NCBI GenBank assembly: GCA_037953625.1
Contig: CM075650.1
Span: 148,333,206 to 148,397,205 of the forward strand
Direction: 5' to 3'
DNA from: Crotalaria pallida
Taxonomy: Eukaryota; Streptophyta; Magnoliopsida; Fabales; Fabaceae
Length of the DNA: 64,000 nucleotides
In this document: piece by piece, positions 1-12,369 of the stretch
How positions within the stretch are numbered: position 1 is the stretch's first letter
How the letters are laid out: every line of letters begins with the position of its first letter
Position numbers and translations under genes: made by a program
The notes under the pieces: model-generated
The model's input: only the letters and a program-made list of their open reading frames with translations
Told to the model about the DNA's origin: nothing
The model's database searches: none

Positions 1-214
1 ACAATCAATGGATTAATGAATGCATACTTGTGAGAAAAAAATACACTAATAGCTCAACTGTGGATGTGGCTGAAGAGAAAGGAGAGCTACTAGTTCCAAC
101 AATCTATATCAAAGATATTGAGAGATAAAGACCGAGACAAGAAATATTTCCACTTTGTATCATCAATGAGAAAAGGGATAAATTAAATTGGAAAATTGAC
201 CATGAAGGGGTGCA
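1..214 (+). mobile_element. LINE (L1-type) RT-region remnant, left part
   Basis: Translation with frame slips gives residues resembling the stretch just before the reverse transcriptase of plant L1 LINEs (DKKYFHF..SMRK..NKL..KIDHEGV). It stops abruptly at the target duplication GTGCA (210-214) and resumes after 3665, so it is the left half of the LINE that continues at 3661. It is broken by stops and clearly inactive. The class assignment is family knowledge; the degeneracy is seen directly. Confidence 0.6.
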
Positions 215-3200
215 TGTAACATCCCAACTTGATTTAAATATATAAAATGCTTTAATACTGAAAAATTTTATTCATTTTCCTTTTATTACAAAATTATTAG
301 TTACAATTATTGGAAACACATTGGGAATTGAAATTAGTTATGGAACCAATTAAAATTTTCACTTCTTGATCATACAAACTTTATTTAATCTCTTGAACAC
401 TAATCTAACATATCCTGACAATCCTTACTTTACTTTTACATGGTTCCATAGCTGATTCCTCTTTTGTTTATTTTGACACCACTCTTGTTAATTTAATTTC
501 ATACACATCTTTACAAATAACAAATATTAAAGAATACGGAGGGTCAAAAGGACTAGCACCATTTGACATAAAGAAGTCACTCATTCTTTCATATGAGGTG
601 CTCAAACTTCTATATTTTGATGACATCACCTCCCAATAAATGTAAGTATCATGGTGATCAGTCCCAATCCTACATTCCATTAGTGGTAATAATCCTCGCT
701 ATCCATATTAGGTCTTTACACTTCGTAACTCATCATTTCAAAAACTCATTTTATATAAACATCGTTCATCTTCACTTTTTGTTAGTTCAATACTAAGGGT
801 TTCTCTTTCTCTTTCCAATTTCACAAATTCTTTTCATTCATTCATTTATTCTTTTGCCACTAGGTAAATTGTTTGCAAATGGGTAAGTTATCTATTCTTT
901 CTCTTGCCCCGAATCCCTAGTGAGCTCTCCTAGGTTTCGGGTACAATACATCACTTTCTTTTGGGCATAATCCCAACTCATTTATATACTTTCCATTTGC
1001 AAACAATTTCCTTTCCTTTCATTTCTCGCCCCACATTCAGGCCTTTTCTCTTTTCTTGCCTCTCATAGGCCTTTCTTTTCTTTTTCTTTTTCTTCTCTTT
1101 TTCTCTTGCCCCCTTTCGGGATTTCACTTTTCTTTCATTTTCACTTTTCTCTTTTTTTTTGGGTATTGTTTGTACGAGACATTCATCATTCTTTCCATCA
1201 TAGTCACAATCTCATAACGTTCACCCGGCCGGCACCAATGCCTCATCCAGTAAGTGTTCATCCACCACTGCTTGCACAGTACTGGCCTCTCTCTCGGTCC
1301 AGTACAACTTGGGTTTAAGGCCCAAGTAGGCTATAACAGGGAACCACCCTCATCCAGTCCCGAAGTGACTCTGTGATTGACTGAATCGTCGTGGTTAATG
1401 CGGAACCAATGCCTCGACACGGGTGGCCAGTCCATGTCCTCCTAGCGGATCAAAGTTCCACCCAACGACAATTATCGCCGTTGTTTTATTAGCACAACCT
1501 AGTCATATACCATCCACGTCCATCGGTTCAAAGAAACTTCACGTCAGGCCTTTCCCTCCTTTGATTATACTTTTATGTATGATAGGTTACATTCTCAATT
1601 GGATTCAAATTTAATTCATAACTTCTTTAATTTGGATGGCTCAATTGACTTAGAATCCCACTTACGACTTTGATTCTTTTTCCTATTGCTTTTACAAACT
1701 GTGCATCATTTGGTGGGTCCCAGGTCAATTGAGAAATCTTTAAATTGTCACTTTTTCATAATCCATTCATATCTTATGGCAAGTTATTTTGAGAATGTAC
1801 TCTGTCTACATAGATTATCTTACCAAGGTCATTGAAAAGGAAAACTAATTGTGCAACCGCTTAAGTTTTAAAAACAAACAATTGTTTTGAATAAAGCATA
1901 TAATTGGTTTAGAAAAATTGTTCTTTTTGTTTGCAAGGGTTTTTCTTGTCATTGGCCCTAGGAATCCTCCTCAAATCATGCTGTGGTGCATAATGTAATT
2001 GATTCTCAAAGGGATTTAAACCACCTTTTGTTTCTTTATAAATGAACTTTCATGTTTCAAAATCTTCATTATTCACATTCAAGTCCCATTGAGATTATAA
2101 TGTATTTTCTAACATAACATCAATATCATAGCCCTTGGAAAGGAAATCAGTTTCGAAAGCTCATTCATTTCCTTGATGCAACTATCATTCTTCTCATGCT
2201 ACTCTCAGTCACTTCCAATTTGATTAAATGGGCTGAGTTAGCATGGAAGCAGAATTTCAAAAAATAAAGTTAATCATTGAGTATTTATTTCCTTTCCAAT
2301 GACTGGAATATACACATCATGCACCATTCAACTTTCAATTTCCTCTTTCCTTTTTCACACTCATTCATCACTTTTCTTTTTTAAAATTCATCTTTCACTC
2401 TCATTCGTCTCATGCAAACAATACTCTTCCATGGACCCCTAGCTTGATATTGGTTAGCTACGCATTCTCCATCGGACCCCAACCGTGTGCAACACACTGG
2501 TCGGCTATGCATTCTCCGACGGACCCCGACTGTGTGCAACACACTAGCCAGCTATGCATTCATCGGCGGACCCCGACCACGCCAAGTAGGCTTCATGGAT
2601 TTCATTTCTTTTCTCTTGGTGGCAAACTATCTTTCATTCGATTCCCTTAGTATTGACTAACAACTATTATTTTCCTTTGGTGTTATACCCTTTTGACTTC
2701 CTTATACTCAAAAATTTATCGCTTATCATGTTATATATCTCACTCCTTGTGAGCAAGAAGAGCTTGGAATAGGAGTTTCACAATGGAATCGGGACCGTTT
2801 CCCCAGACCCGAAGGAAAAAACCTCTCTGATTATATAATTAAAGAAATTATAGATTTAATTTGAATATGTTATTATTTTTCATGTGATAGTATAAGACCA
2901 AGATACTCCTGTGAGTATTGACTAGTGTTGAAGATAGGAAGTGAAGAACCCTAGGAAATTGATTTAATTTATTATACTGAGACATCCCTGAGAATGTTGA
3001 TTGGTTGATATGTTTGTTATGAATAATGGTTGATGTATATTATGCTTGTTAAGTGTGAATTACGGATTATGTGTAATTAGCTATGATAATTATATATACT
3101 TATATACTTAGGGATAAAAAAATAATAAATCACCTATAAGCTTGAATGTAATGATAGGATCAACGTTGAGTTCATAGAAAATATTAAAGTAGTAATTTAA

Positions 3201-3660
3201 TAGCTAGATGAATGTAATCGAATCTAAGTAGCAATCAATACTAGGGTGATTAAGGAAAGATGACTATTGAATCAATCATAAGAAATAACATTACTCCTAA
3301 CTTAACCGGTTATTTGAATTCAATAACCGGTTATGATTCAAACATTTTATTAAAGAATATGATTTTGATCTTTCTTGTTTATCTTATTGTTTCTTTTAAT
3401 TCTTTGGCTTGAATCAAAGAAAAATGTCTCACTCCTTGTGGTTTAATATTTTTAGGTAAATCTGGGACGAGTGAGGAACTATATATTCACAATGGTGAAG
3501 GCAAAGGAAAACAGAAGTTCCTCTAATCTTTATTCTAATGACATGTTGTAAATCCCGATGTATTTTCAAGATTAAAACAAATATTTTGTATTTGAAGAAA
3601 ATAAAGTAAAATTTTATTATTTTTCAAAATTCTATTTTAATTATAAGATGGGATGTTACA
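215..3660 (+). mobile_element. Solo LTR, Ty3/gypsy Tekay/Del-type, nested in LINE
   Basis: It begins TGTAACATCCC and ends GGGATGTTACA, a perfect 11-bp terminal inverted repeat with TG..CA ends. It is flanked by the 5-bp duplication GTGCA at 210-214 and 3661-3665. No primer site, gag or pol lies between the ends, so this is a solo LTR left by LTR-LTR recombination. Its length (3446 bp) and TGTAACATCC start fit Tekay/Del chromovirus LTRs. Inside are three imperfect units of about 50 bp at 2450-2590 (each with a GTGTGCAACACAC core) and a pair of AACCGGTTAT motifs near 3305-3335. Strand is inferred from the T/C-rich stretch and the TATATAAAC near 750. Confidence 0.85.
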
Positions 3661-4940
3661 GTGCACAGTTACAAAACCAAGAGGAATCAGGAAGGAAGTA
3701 ACAAAATTCTTTAGAAGTCTATGCTCAGAAGAAAATCCTTCATGCTTGAAAATTAGTGAGGGCTGGTTCGCGCAAAAAATTAGCGAGGAAAATAGATTAA
3801 ATCTGGAACTTCTACTAACCCATGAGGAGATTAAACATGGAGTTTTAGTTCTCGGCAACCATTTTTTGATCCACAACCCCATTTTTTTTCAATGGGATTC
3901 AGTCGGAACGTTTTCCGATACCCCCGAGTTGTAAAATGCATTTTTAAAATCGAAAAATATATTTTTCCAACTCGGGAGTGTCAAAAAATATTTCAACTGA
4001 CCCATCGAAAAAATGGAGGCTAGGGATCAAAAATTGGGGTTGAGAACTAAAACTCTTAAACATGCAGTTTAAAGTTGTGAATCCAATAAAGTACCAGGGT
4101 ATGATGGGTTCAACCTCGAATTTGTCAAGAAGTTATGGCACACAATGGGTGATGATTTTACAAGAATGATTTCATACTTCTTTGAAGCGATTCATATTTC
4201 TAAAGAGGTGAACACTACATGGGTAACATTGATTCCAAACATAGAAGGTGCAAATGAATTGAAGGACTTTAGACCCATTAGCATGGTGGGCTATCTACAA
4301 GATCATTGCCAAAATCCTGGATAATCGTCTTAAAAAGGTCTTTCCTTGTTGGTTGGAGAAACACAATCAACATTTGTAGGTGGGAGGCAAATCCTTAACG
4401 GTGCTTTGATTGCGAATGAAGTTGTGCACTAGTGTAAAAAAGAAAACAACAAGCTGCACTACTGAAGCTGGATTTTCAAAAAGCTTACGACACTAGAAGT
4501 TGTCATTTTATTGATCATGTGCTGAAGATCATGGGTTTTGGTACACGATCCACCACTAACTATCCTCGTCAATGGTTCACCAATTGCTCCCTTTAATATG
4601 GAGAGAGGGCTTAGACAAGGTGATCCCTTGCTCCCCTTTTTTTTGTTTCGGCGACCGAAGCCTTTAATCAACTTATGCAAGAGCTCTTGAAAGGAATGCG
4701 ATCCTGAGATTGAAGGTTGATGATAGTGAAATAAATATCTCTCATGTACAGTTTGTTGACAACATGTTGATTTTTTGTGTTGTAGGAAGGAAGAACTTGA
4801 CAAATATAAAAGGTTACTAGATTGCTTTTAACTACTATCTGGTCTTAAAAATCAATTTTTCAAAATCAGGCCTGGTGGTTATGGTTAAATCTGAAGCATG
4901 GAAAGAGAATGTGACAAAAATATTAGGTTGTTTGGTAATT
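3661..4940 (+). pseudogene. LINE (L1-type) reverse transcriptase remnant, right part
   Basis: Conceptual translation, interrupted by the MITE at 3840-4055 and by several frameshifts and stops, follows plant L1 reverse transcriptases in order. There is a linker (VTKPRGIRKEVTKFFRSL), the KVPGYDGFN block, a WVTLIPN..KDFRPISMVG block, LKLDFQKAYD, an RGLRQGDPLLPFLF block and a block equivalent to the catalytic FADD. The last reads FVDN, so the second catalytic Asp is Asn. The fragment ends about 4940 without the RNase H or 3' tail, so it is truncated at both ends. In an active copy it would drive target-primed reverse transcription; this copy cannot. Confidence 0.75.
3840..4055. mobile_element. 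Mutator-type MITE (foldback) inserted in LINE
   Basis: The ends are inverted: GAGTTTTAGTTCTC on the left is matched by its complement GAGAACTAAAACTC on the right, and the similarity extends about 45 bp inward on each arm. A perfect 9-bp target duplication TTAAACATG lies at 3831-3839 and 4056-4064, which is diagnostic for Mutator-like transposases. Removing it restores continuity of the LINE reading frame. It has no coding capacity. Confidence 0.85.
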
Positions 4941-5495
4941 GAGCTTCTAGTGAGATACTTGAGTAAAAAATTTTACATTAACGATGCAAATCAAAAAAAT
5001 TTAAACCATGATTCAAAAGAGAAAATGGAGTAATAATTAATCCAAAGAAAGTGAAAGAAAGAAGTTACCTTAACCATAAAAAATACCAAATAGGTGAAAT
5101 TGTTAAACCTTAAAATAATAAAAAATTAAAAAATATATAATATTTAGAAATAGAATATAAAAACTTTAAAAAATAGAAAGATATTTAAAAAATTGGCCTC
5201 AAACTGTCTCGAGACATGCATTGACCTTAGCTTGTTGAACCATGAAGACGTAACTCACTTAACTTTATGTAACAAAAAAAGTATATTAGTATCATAATCA
5301 TTAGATAAATAAAGAAGCAAACCACAAAAACTTGATATAAAAAAAAAACGAGTCAAAGGATTAAAAAATAGAAAAAAAAATCCAAATTGTGTACCATTTC
5401 CATTGTCTATGAAAACTTTCCCACATTTAATTTATAATATTTTCTCAGACTTGTACCATTTCCATTGCTTGTTGAGCGTTAATTTGTTACCTTGT
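4941..5495. other. AT-rich spacer, nothing recognised
   Basis: Very A/T-rich sequence with A-runs between the LINE remnant and the Athila-like LTR. I see no ORF, inverted repeat with target duplication, or RNA gene. Confidence 0.5.
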
Positions 5496-6939
5496 TGATT
5501 GTTTTGGGTCCAATATATGATTTTTTAGAGCATGGATTAACTTCCTTTTTGCTAAGATTTTGGCTTCTTTCTTAGGTAATTTAGGTAGATTAGTTGAGTT
5601 TTTAGTTAGTTTAGGTAAATTATGATCCTGGAATGTTTTGATCTGTTTTGGGTTTGATTTCAGGTATTTTGAAGCTTCATTTGATTAATTATGCAATGGA
5701 ATGGAGAGGAGCTTTGAAGGCCTTGAGATTGGAGTCGAAATGGAGAAAAAGCGGGTGTTGAGCAGTGATCCACGCCCAGGCGCATGTCAATCATGCCTAG
5801 GTGCGTGAGGATCAAAAGTCCAAAGACAGGGGTTCAAATGATTAAAATCAGTTGAGAAATAGTTGCCAACTCAGGAAGATTCACGCCCAGGCGCAGCAGA
5901 TGGTGCGCCCAGGCGCGCAAGCAGCGAAGAAAAATTGGCAAATCAGACTTGAAGGTCACGCCTAGGCGTGGGTGACTCACGCCTAGGCACGTGTGTGACG
6001 ATTTTATGGGCTTTTTGATAAGATTTGATAGATTTGTTTTAGGAGTAGTTTTTACTATTTAAATTAGGTTTTAGGAATAGAATGGGGAGAGATTAGAAAG
6101 GGAGGTTACATAGTTTTTGAGAGAGAATTTAGAGAGAGAAGAGGATTGGAAATCAAGAGCGAAGGAATCCTGCTTGAAGATTGAAGATCTACTAGGAACA
6201 TCGGGTTGTCTTTGATCATTAATTCCTTCTTTAATCTTTGTTTTTCTTATTTCAATATGTGTAACTAAAACCCTCAGTTAGGAATATGGTGGATTTTCAT
6301 GGATAATTAGTTTATGAAATTATTAATTGATGTTTTCCCTTTAAGTCAATTGTTTGGTTGAGTTTTAATTACAATTCATGAACCTGATCAATTTATGTTT
6401 TGTTTTGGATCTCTAATACAACAAGAGGGATCTGATGGTTAGAATAGGTTGTTCAATCAATTATTATAACCACCTAGTGTGTAGGGATATAGCTAGGGCT
6501 TATATGACTTTAATGTTCCAGTGTTCTTAATTAATAGTTATTCATATGTCAAAAAAAATCACTTAAGGGATTAAGGGTTCTCATATTGACTAAGAAACGT
6601 AAATTCACAGAGGGATATGGTTTTTACTACCTCTGGAATGTCGTGGATTTAATGGAAAACAGAGATTCATAACTAGTAACCTAAGTCCTGCAATGAAACT
6701 ACGTTCCTAACGCTTTTTCCAATCATCTCACAAACACCATTTATTTTCTGTTTTGTTATTTATTTTAGTTTGTCAATTAATTAATCAACCCACAAATATA
6801 ATTTACTTTTCAAGTTTTATTAGTAATTATAAATAGGTGGAAGTTATTGAAAGAAATTTGCAATCCTCGTGGGAACGATAATTTTACTTCTACTCTATTA
6901 CTTTTGTACGATCTAGTATACTTGCTAGAGAGTCCAACA
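5496..6939 (+). repeat. 5' LTR of Athila-like element
   Basis: It starts TGATT and ends CCAACA, six bases before the primer site. The stretch 5505-6450 aligns by eye with 17436-18358. The upstream part carries repeated CGCC(C/T)AGGCG palindromes (about 5776, 5801, 5883, 5910, 5960, 5985). The left boundary is inferred from where similarity to the 3' copy begins. Confidence 0.75.
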
Positions 6940-6945
6940 AGTTTT

Positions 6946-6963
6946 TGACGCCGTTGCTGGGGA
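6946..6963 (+). other. Primer binding site, tRNA-Asp type
   Basis: TGACGCCGTTGCTGGGGA differs at two positions from TGGCGCCGTTGCCGGGGA, the complement of the plant tRNA-Asp 3' end and the primer site known for Athila elements. It lies six bases beyond the LTR end. Confidence 0.75.
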
Positions 6964-7114
6964 TTGAAATTTGATTTCAATAATTTTCGGTACTTATTAT
7001 AGTTATTTAGTGAAATTTGTTTTATTTGCGTTATCTCAACAGGTGTTGCTGACCCTTTTTCTTTTTATGCACCTGTTTCCCACAGAGAGGAAGAAGAAGA
7101 AGCTACCCAGAATA

Positions 7115-8530
7115 ATGGCTAAAAAGGAGGAAGCCAAACCTAGAACTCTTGCGGACTATGCAAAACTTAGCATGGATGCATGTGCAACTAGCATCATTCG
7201 ACCTGCTATTGATGCACCACACTTCGCAATTGATCCACAATATATCTACTTAATTCAGAAGGATCAATTTGGAGGTGGTCTGCAAGAGGATCCAACGGAG
7301 CACATTGCCAACTTTCTCAACATGTTGGATTTCTTCAAAATTGAAGGTGCCTCCAACGAAGCCATCCAGATGAGATTGTTTCCAGTATCTCTGAGAGATA
7401 AAGCAAGGAGCTGGATTATCAAGCAACCAGAAGGGAGTTTGTCTTCATGGGATGTACTTGTACACAAATTTTATGACAAGTATCTTTCATCAGTTGAGAG
7501 GGTTAATACGAGGAAAAACATCAACTCGTTTGCACAACAAGAAGATGAACCCTTACATGAAGCCTGGGAGAGATTTAACCAGCTGTTGAAGAGGTGCCTC
7601 ACTCATGGAATACCATAATACTTGCAAATTCAAATATTTTATGATGGACTGCAGCAAGCTAACAAGGTCATGATAGATATAGCAGATGGTGGATCTCTAT
7701 CCAAGAAGAAGACCATTGAAGATGCCAGAGATATCATTGAGATAATGGTGGAAAATAGCATCCAAGCAGAACTAGAGCGGACAGCTAAGAGAGATGAGTC
7801 CTCACATGTTCAGACCCTCATCATGCAAAACAAAATGATGCAAAAACATATAGCAGCATTGACCAAGCAATTGAGTCATATTTAGATGGCACCACCTGTC
7901 TCCAAATTCTGTGGAGGCGAATCTGCTTTTGTTGTGACAAAAATTGGGCTCAATGAGGGGCAAATGAATTATTATTGTGAAGGTAAGCAGAGGAATCCAA
8001 TTCATCACATGCACAATTCAAGGTACCAGGGATACCCAAATTCTTCATGGGTTAATCCTGCACCTAATCCTCCACTAGAGAAGCCACTATAGGAAATAGC
8101 AGTAGAGAAGATATCTCTGTCAACTTGTTCTTTTCATGAAGAAGTTCGATTAGGTTTAACCGACTAGCAAGCTAGTCTTAACACCTAGAAAGACCAGGTA
8201 GATCAGATGTCTAAGAAGATATCAGAGATGCAGTCAGGACACCCTCCCAGCAATGCGAGTGATTGCCAAGCCATTACTCTTCGAAGTGGCAAAGCTTATG
8301 ATGAGCCACAGCAAAAGAGCGATGATGTGGTAATTGAGCAGAAAGAAGAGCTCAAGCAGAAACCTGAAGAAGATAGTCCTGTAGTGCAACCAGTTGAAGC
8401 TGAGGAGGAGACAGAGAAACCAGTTGAAGCTGAAGTGCAAAAACCACAAGTTATTCCACGCGTACCATTTCCTCAGCGATTGAGAATGGAGGAGAAGAAT
8501 CAGAGGCAATTCACAAAAGCTCCAGATTAA
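7115..8530 (+). pseudogene. Athila-like gag (broken)
   Basis: The protein starts MAKKEEAKPRTLADYAKLSMD at the ATG at 7115. It continues through the capsid core (FGGGLQEDPTEHIANFLNMLDFF..IQMRLFPVSLRDKARSWI), which in Athila/Calypso elements builds the virus-like particle. In-frame stops follow near 7617, 7884 and 8090 and in the 8165-8190 stretch. The tail at 8207-8530 is rich in E, K, Q and P (EEETEKPVEAEVQKPQV). No CCHC zinc knuckle is visible; instead there is an aromatic Asn/Pro segment (YQGYPNSSWVNPAPNPP) typical of this lineage. An upstream AUG at 6971 in the same frame encodes a hydrophobic leader that is probably spurious. It cannot make a full Gag. Confidence 0.75.
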
Positions 8531-8609
8531 TATACCATTTGCGGAGGCCCTTGAACAAATGCCCATCTATGCAAAATTCACGTAGGAGCTTCTCACCAAC
8601 AAGAGGAAG

Positions 8610-11600
8610 ATGAAAGATGATGAAACAGTTCTACTTACTGAGGAGTGCAGTGCTATCCTTCAGAAGAAGCTCCCACAGAAATTTAAAGATCCAGGTAGCT
8701 TCACAATTCCTTGCAATATAGGTGGGGTGGATATTGGTAGAGCGTTGTGTGACTTAGGGGCTAGTATCAACTTCATGCCCCTCTCCATTTTCAAAATATT
8801 GGGAATTAGTGAAATCAAACCAACTATGATCTCCCTTCAGTTGGCTGACCGATCTATTAAGAGACCATATGGTAAAGTGGAAGATGTGCTAGCCAAGATG
8901 GATAAATTTATCTTCCCAGCAGATTTTGTGATTCTAGACATGAATGAAGATCAGGATATTCCATTACTCGTAGGAAGACCTTTCCTGGCTACTGGGAGAG
9001 CCCTGATTGATGTGCAAAATGGTGAATTGGTGCTCAAAGTTCATGATAAATCAGTAAAATTCAATGTCTATGAATCAATGCAGAATGCAATGGAGAATGA
9101 TCAGTGCTTGAGGTTGGATGTCATAGAGTCTATAGTGAACTCTGTGTTTGAGGAGATGTACTATGAAGACCATATGAAGGTAGCTTTGGTAACTGATTAT
9201 GAGGAAGGAACAGAGGTTCACTGTATTAAGACCCTTCTTGATGGATCTTCAGATATCAGGAAGGGACAGCGGCTACAAGAAAAGGAGGAACGATCAAAGC
9301 CAGAACTCTAGGATTTACCACCCAATCTCAGGCACGTTTTCCTTGATGATACTGGATATTACCCCATAATTATAAATAGTGCCTTAACTGAATCTCAAAC
9401 TGAAAAATTATTAAGAGTTTTGAGGCACTATAAATCTGCTATTGGATGGAGTGTATCAAATCTAAAGGGAATTAGTCCCTCCTTTTGTATGCATAAGATT
9501 CTTTTAGAGGAGAATTTTAAGCATGTGATACAACCGCAACGGAGGTTGAATCCTACTCTGCAAGAGGTTGTTAGGAAAGAGGTGTTGAAATTATTGGATG
9601 CAGGGATTATTTATCCCATCTCAGACAGCACTTGGGTAAGCCCAGTGCAAGTGGTCCCGAAGAAAGGTGGGTTAACAGTGGTTAAAAATGAGAATAATGA
9701 ATTGATACCCACCCGTACTATTTATGGGTAGATGGTGTGTATTGATTATAGGATATTAAACAGTGCGACCCGTAAGGACCATTTTACCCTTCCATTTATG
9801 GACGAGATGTTAGAAAGACTAGTCGGGCATGAATATTATTGTTTTTTAGATGGTTATTCCGGCTATAACTAGATTCATGTGGATTCCATAGACCAATAAA
9901 AAACTTCTTTTACTTGTCCCTTTTGAGTTTTCGCCTATCGAAGGATGCCTTTTGGTTTGTGCAATGCACCAGCCACTTTTCAAAAGTGCATGTTATCCAT
10001 CTTTTTCGATATGGTTGAAAAGTTCATTGAGGTTTTTATGGATGATTTCTCAGTCTTTGGATCCTCATTTGAATCATGTCTAAGTAATCTTGACTAAGTG
10101 TTGAAAAGATGTCAGGAAACTAACCTTGTACTTAACTGGGAAAAATGCCAATTCATGGTTAAGGAAGGGATAGTTTTGGGACATTTGATTTCTGAAAGAG
10201 GAATAGAGGTAGACAAAGCTAAAATTTCTGTAATTGAGAATCTACCTCCTCCAACAAATGTCAAAGGTGTTAGGAGTTTTCTGGGACATGCCGGTTTTTA
10301 CCGGAGGTTCATAAAAGATTTTTCATAAAAAGCCAAACCCCTTTGCAATTTGTTGGAGAAAGATGTGGAATATAATTTTGATAATGATTGCATGACTGCT
10401 TTTAATGACTTGAAAAAGAGACTAGTATCTGCCCATGTAGTAATTCCACCTGATTGGAATGAACCTTTTGAACTTATGTGTGATGCTAGTGATTTTGCTA
10501 TAGGTGCAGTTCTAGGACAAAGGAAAAACAACGTATTTCATGTAATTTATTATGCTAGTCGTGTGCTAAATGATGCCCAAATTAATTATACGACTACTTA
10601 AAAAGAATTGCTAGCTGTGATATTTGCAATGGATAAATTTCGATCTTATTTGATAGGGTCGAAAGTTATTGTTTATACTGACCAAGCAGCTTTAAGGCAC
10701 CTTATGGCTAAGCAGGATGCTAAGCCAAGACTAATAAGATGGATCTTGTTACTACAAGAGTTCGATATTGAGATTAGGGACAAAAAGGGGGTTCAGAATG
10801 TTATAGCAGATCATTTGTCTAGGCTTCCCTTAGAGGGAAGTGATGGGGATGTTTTAGTACCCACACAAGATGAATTCCCTGATGAGAAACTTTTGGTTGT
10901 TTCTGTTGTACCTTGGTATGCGGATATTGCTAACTTTAAGGCAGCTAAGATCATCCCAAATGAACTTACATGGCAACAAAGAAAAAAAATTATATGATGT
11001 TAAGTTTTACATTTGTGATGAACCTTTCCTGTATAAAAGAGGGTTAGATGAAATTCTTAGGAGGTGTGTTTCAGATGAGGAGATACCTGATATTTTGTGG
11101 CATTGTCATGCTTCTCAATATGCTAGACATTATAGTCAAGATATAACAGCGTCTAAGATTTTACAAAGTGGCTATTGGTGGCCAACTATAATTAAAGATG
11201 CTAGAAATTTTGTTGTGCAGTGTGACAGGTGCCAGAGAACAGGTAATATCTCTCATAAGGATGAGATGCCTCTCCAAAGTATTTTGGAGGTGCAAATCTT
11301 TGATGTTTGGGGGATTGATTTTGTTGGACTATTTCTTCCTTCATATGGTAACAAATATATCTTGGTTGCAGTAGATTATGTGTCTAAATGGGTGGAGGCG
11401 ATAGCGAACCCCACCAATGATGTTGTTGTTGTGAATTTTGTTAGGTAAAATATATTCAGCAGGTTTGGAGTCCCTAGGGTGATCATTAGTTATAATGGTA
11501 CCCATTTTAGTAATAGGGTATTAGAAAAGGTTCTGGCAAAGTATGAGGTGCACCATAAAGTGTCTACCCCTTACCATCCTTAAACTAGTGGCCAGGTAGA

Positions 11601-12193
11601 AGTTTCCAATTGTGAGCTCAAGAGAATTTTAGAAAAAAATTGTTAATAGTTCTCGAAGGGATTGGTCGATGAAGCTAGATGATGCTATGTGGGCGTATAG
11701 GACAGCTTTTAAGACACCTTTGGGTATGTCTCCTTATCAAGTGGTTTTTGGTAAGAATTATCATTTGCATGTTGAATTGGTTCATAAGGCTTATTGGGTA
11801 ACCAGGTTTCTTAACATGGATATGCAACACGCTGGTGATAAAATAATTTTGCAACTCACTGAACTTGATGAGTTTAGGGAGGAGGCATATAGATTCTCTA
11901 GAGATTTAAAAGAAAAGACTAAACAATGGCACGATAATAAAATTGTTATTAAAACTTTTGAAAAAGGTCAGTTGGTCTTGTTGTATAACTCTAGGCTAAG
12001 GCTTTTCCTTGGAAAGCTTAAGTCTAGGTGGTCTGGTCCCTTTATTGTTGAGTAGGTATCACCTTTTGGTGCTGTGGAGCTCAAAGATCCAAAGGATGAC
12101 AGGACTTTTAAGGTAAATGGGCAAAGATTGAAGCTGTACCTAGGAGGAGAAGTGGATCCAGAAAAGACAGGGGTCAAGTTCCAAGACCCTTAG
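8610..12193 (+). pseudogene. Athila-like pol: protease, RT, RNase H, integrase (broken)
   Basis: Domains occur in the Ty3/gypsy order. The protease has an ALCDLGASINFMPLS active site (Asp at about 8751). The RT has a CIDYR block at 9740, a GYSGYN block, RRMPFGLCNAPATF and the catalytic FMDDF at about 10035. RNase H has CDASDFAIGAVLGQ (10480) and the ending ADHLSRLP (10810). The integrase has an H-H-C-C finger (HCHASQYARH..CDRCQRTG, 11101-11250), a first Asp in GIDFVG (11314) and a Glu in SGQVEVSN (11600). The second catalytic Asp, normally in a SDGG-like motif, is Tyr here (ISYNGTHF, about 11488). At least ten in-frame stops are present, several fitting CAA/CAG to TAA/TAG or TGG to TAG. It is inactive on two independent grounds. 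Confidence 0.85.
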
Positions 12194-12352
12194 TTTTTTC
12201 AAAGCGGACATCCGTCAGGCTCGGGACGTTAAACAAGCGCTTCTGGGAGGCAACCCAGCGGTAACCTGTATCTCAATTTTTTTTCGTTTTATTTTTAATT
12301 TTTATTTTTTAGTTTAGGTTAGATTAGTTTTCTTGAGGACAAGCCAACATCT

Positions 12353-12369
12353 AAGTTTGGGGGAGGGGA
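12353..12369 (+). other. Internal polypurine tract downstream of pol
   Basis: AAGTTTGGGGGAGGGGA lies about 160 bases after the end of pol and resembles the 3' tract AAGTTTGGAGGAA at 17418. It may be an internal plus-strand priming site; that role is inference. Confidence 0.45.
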
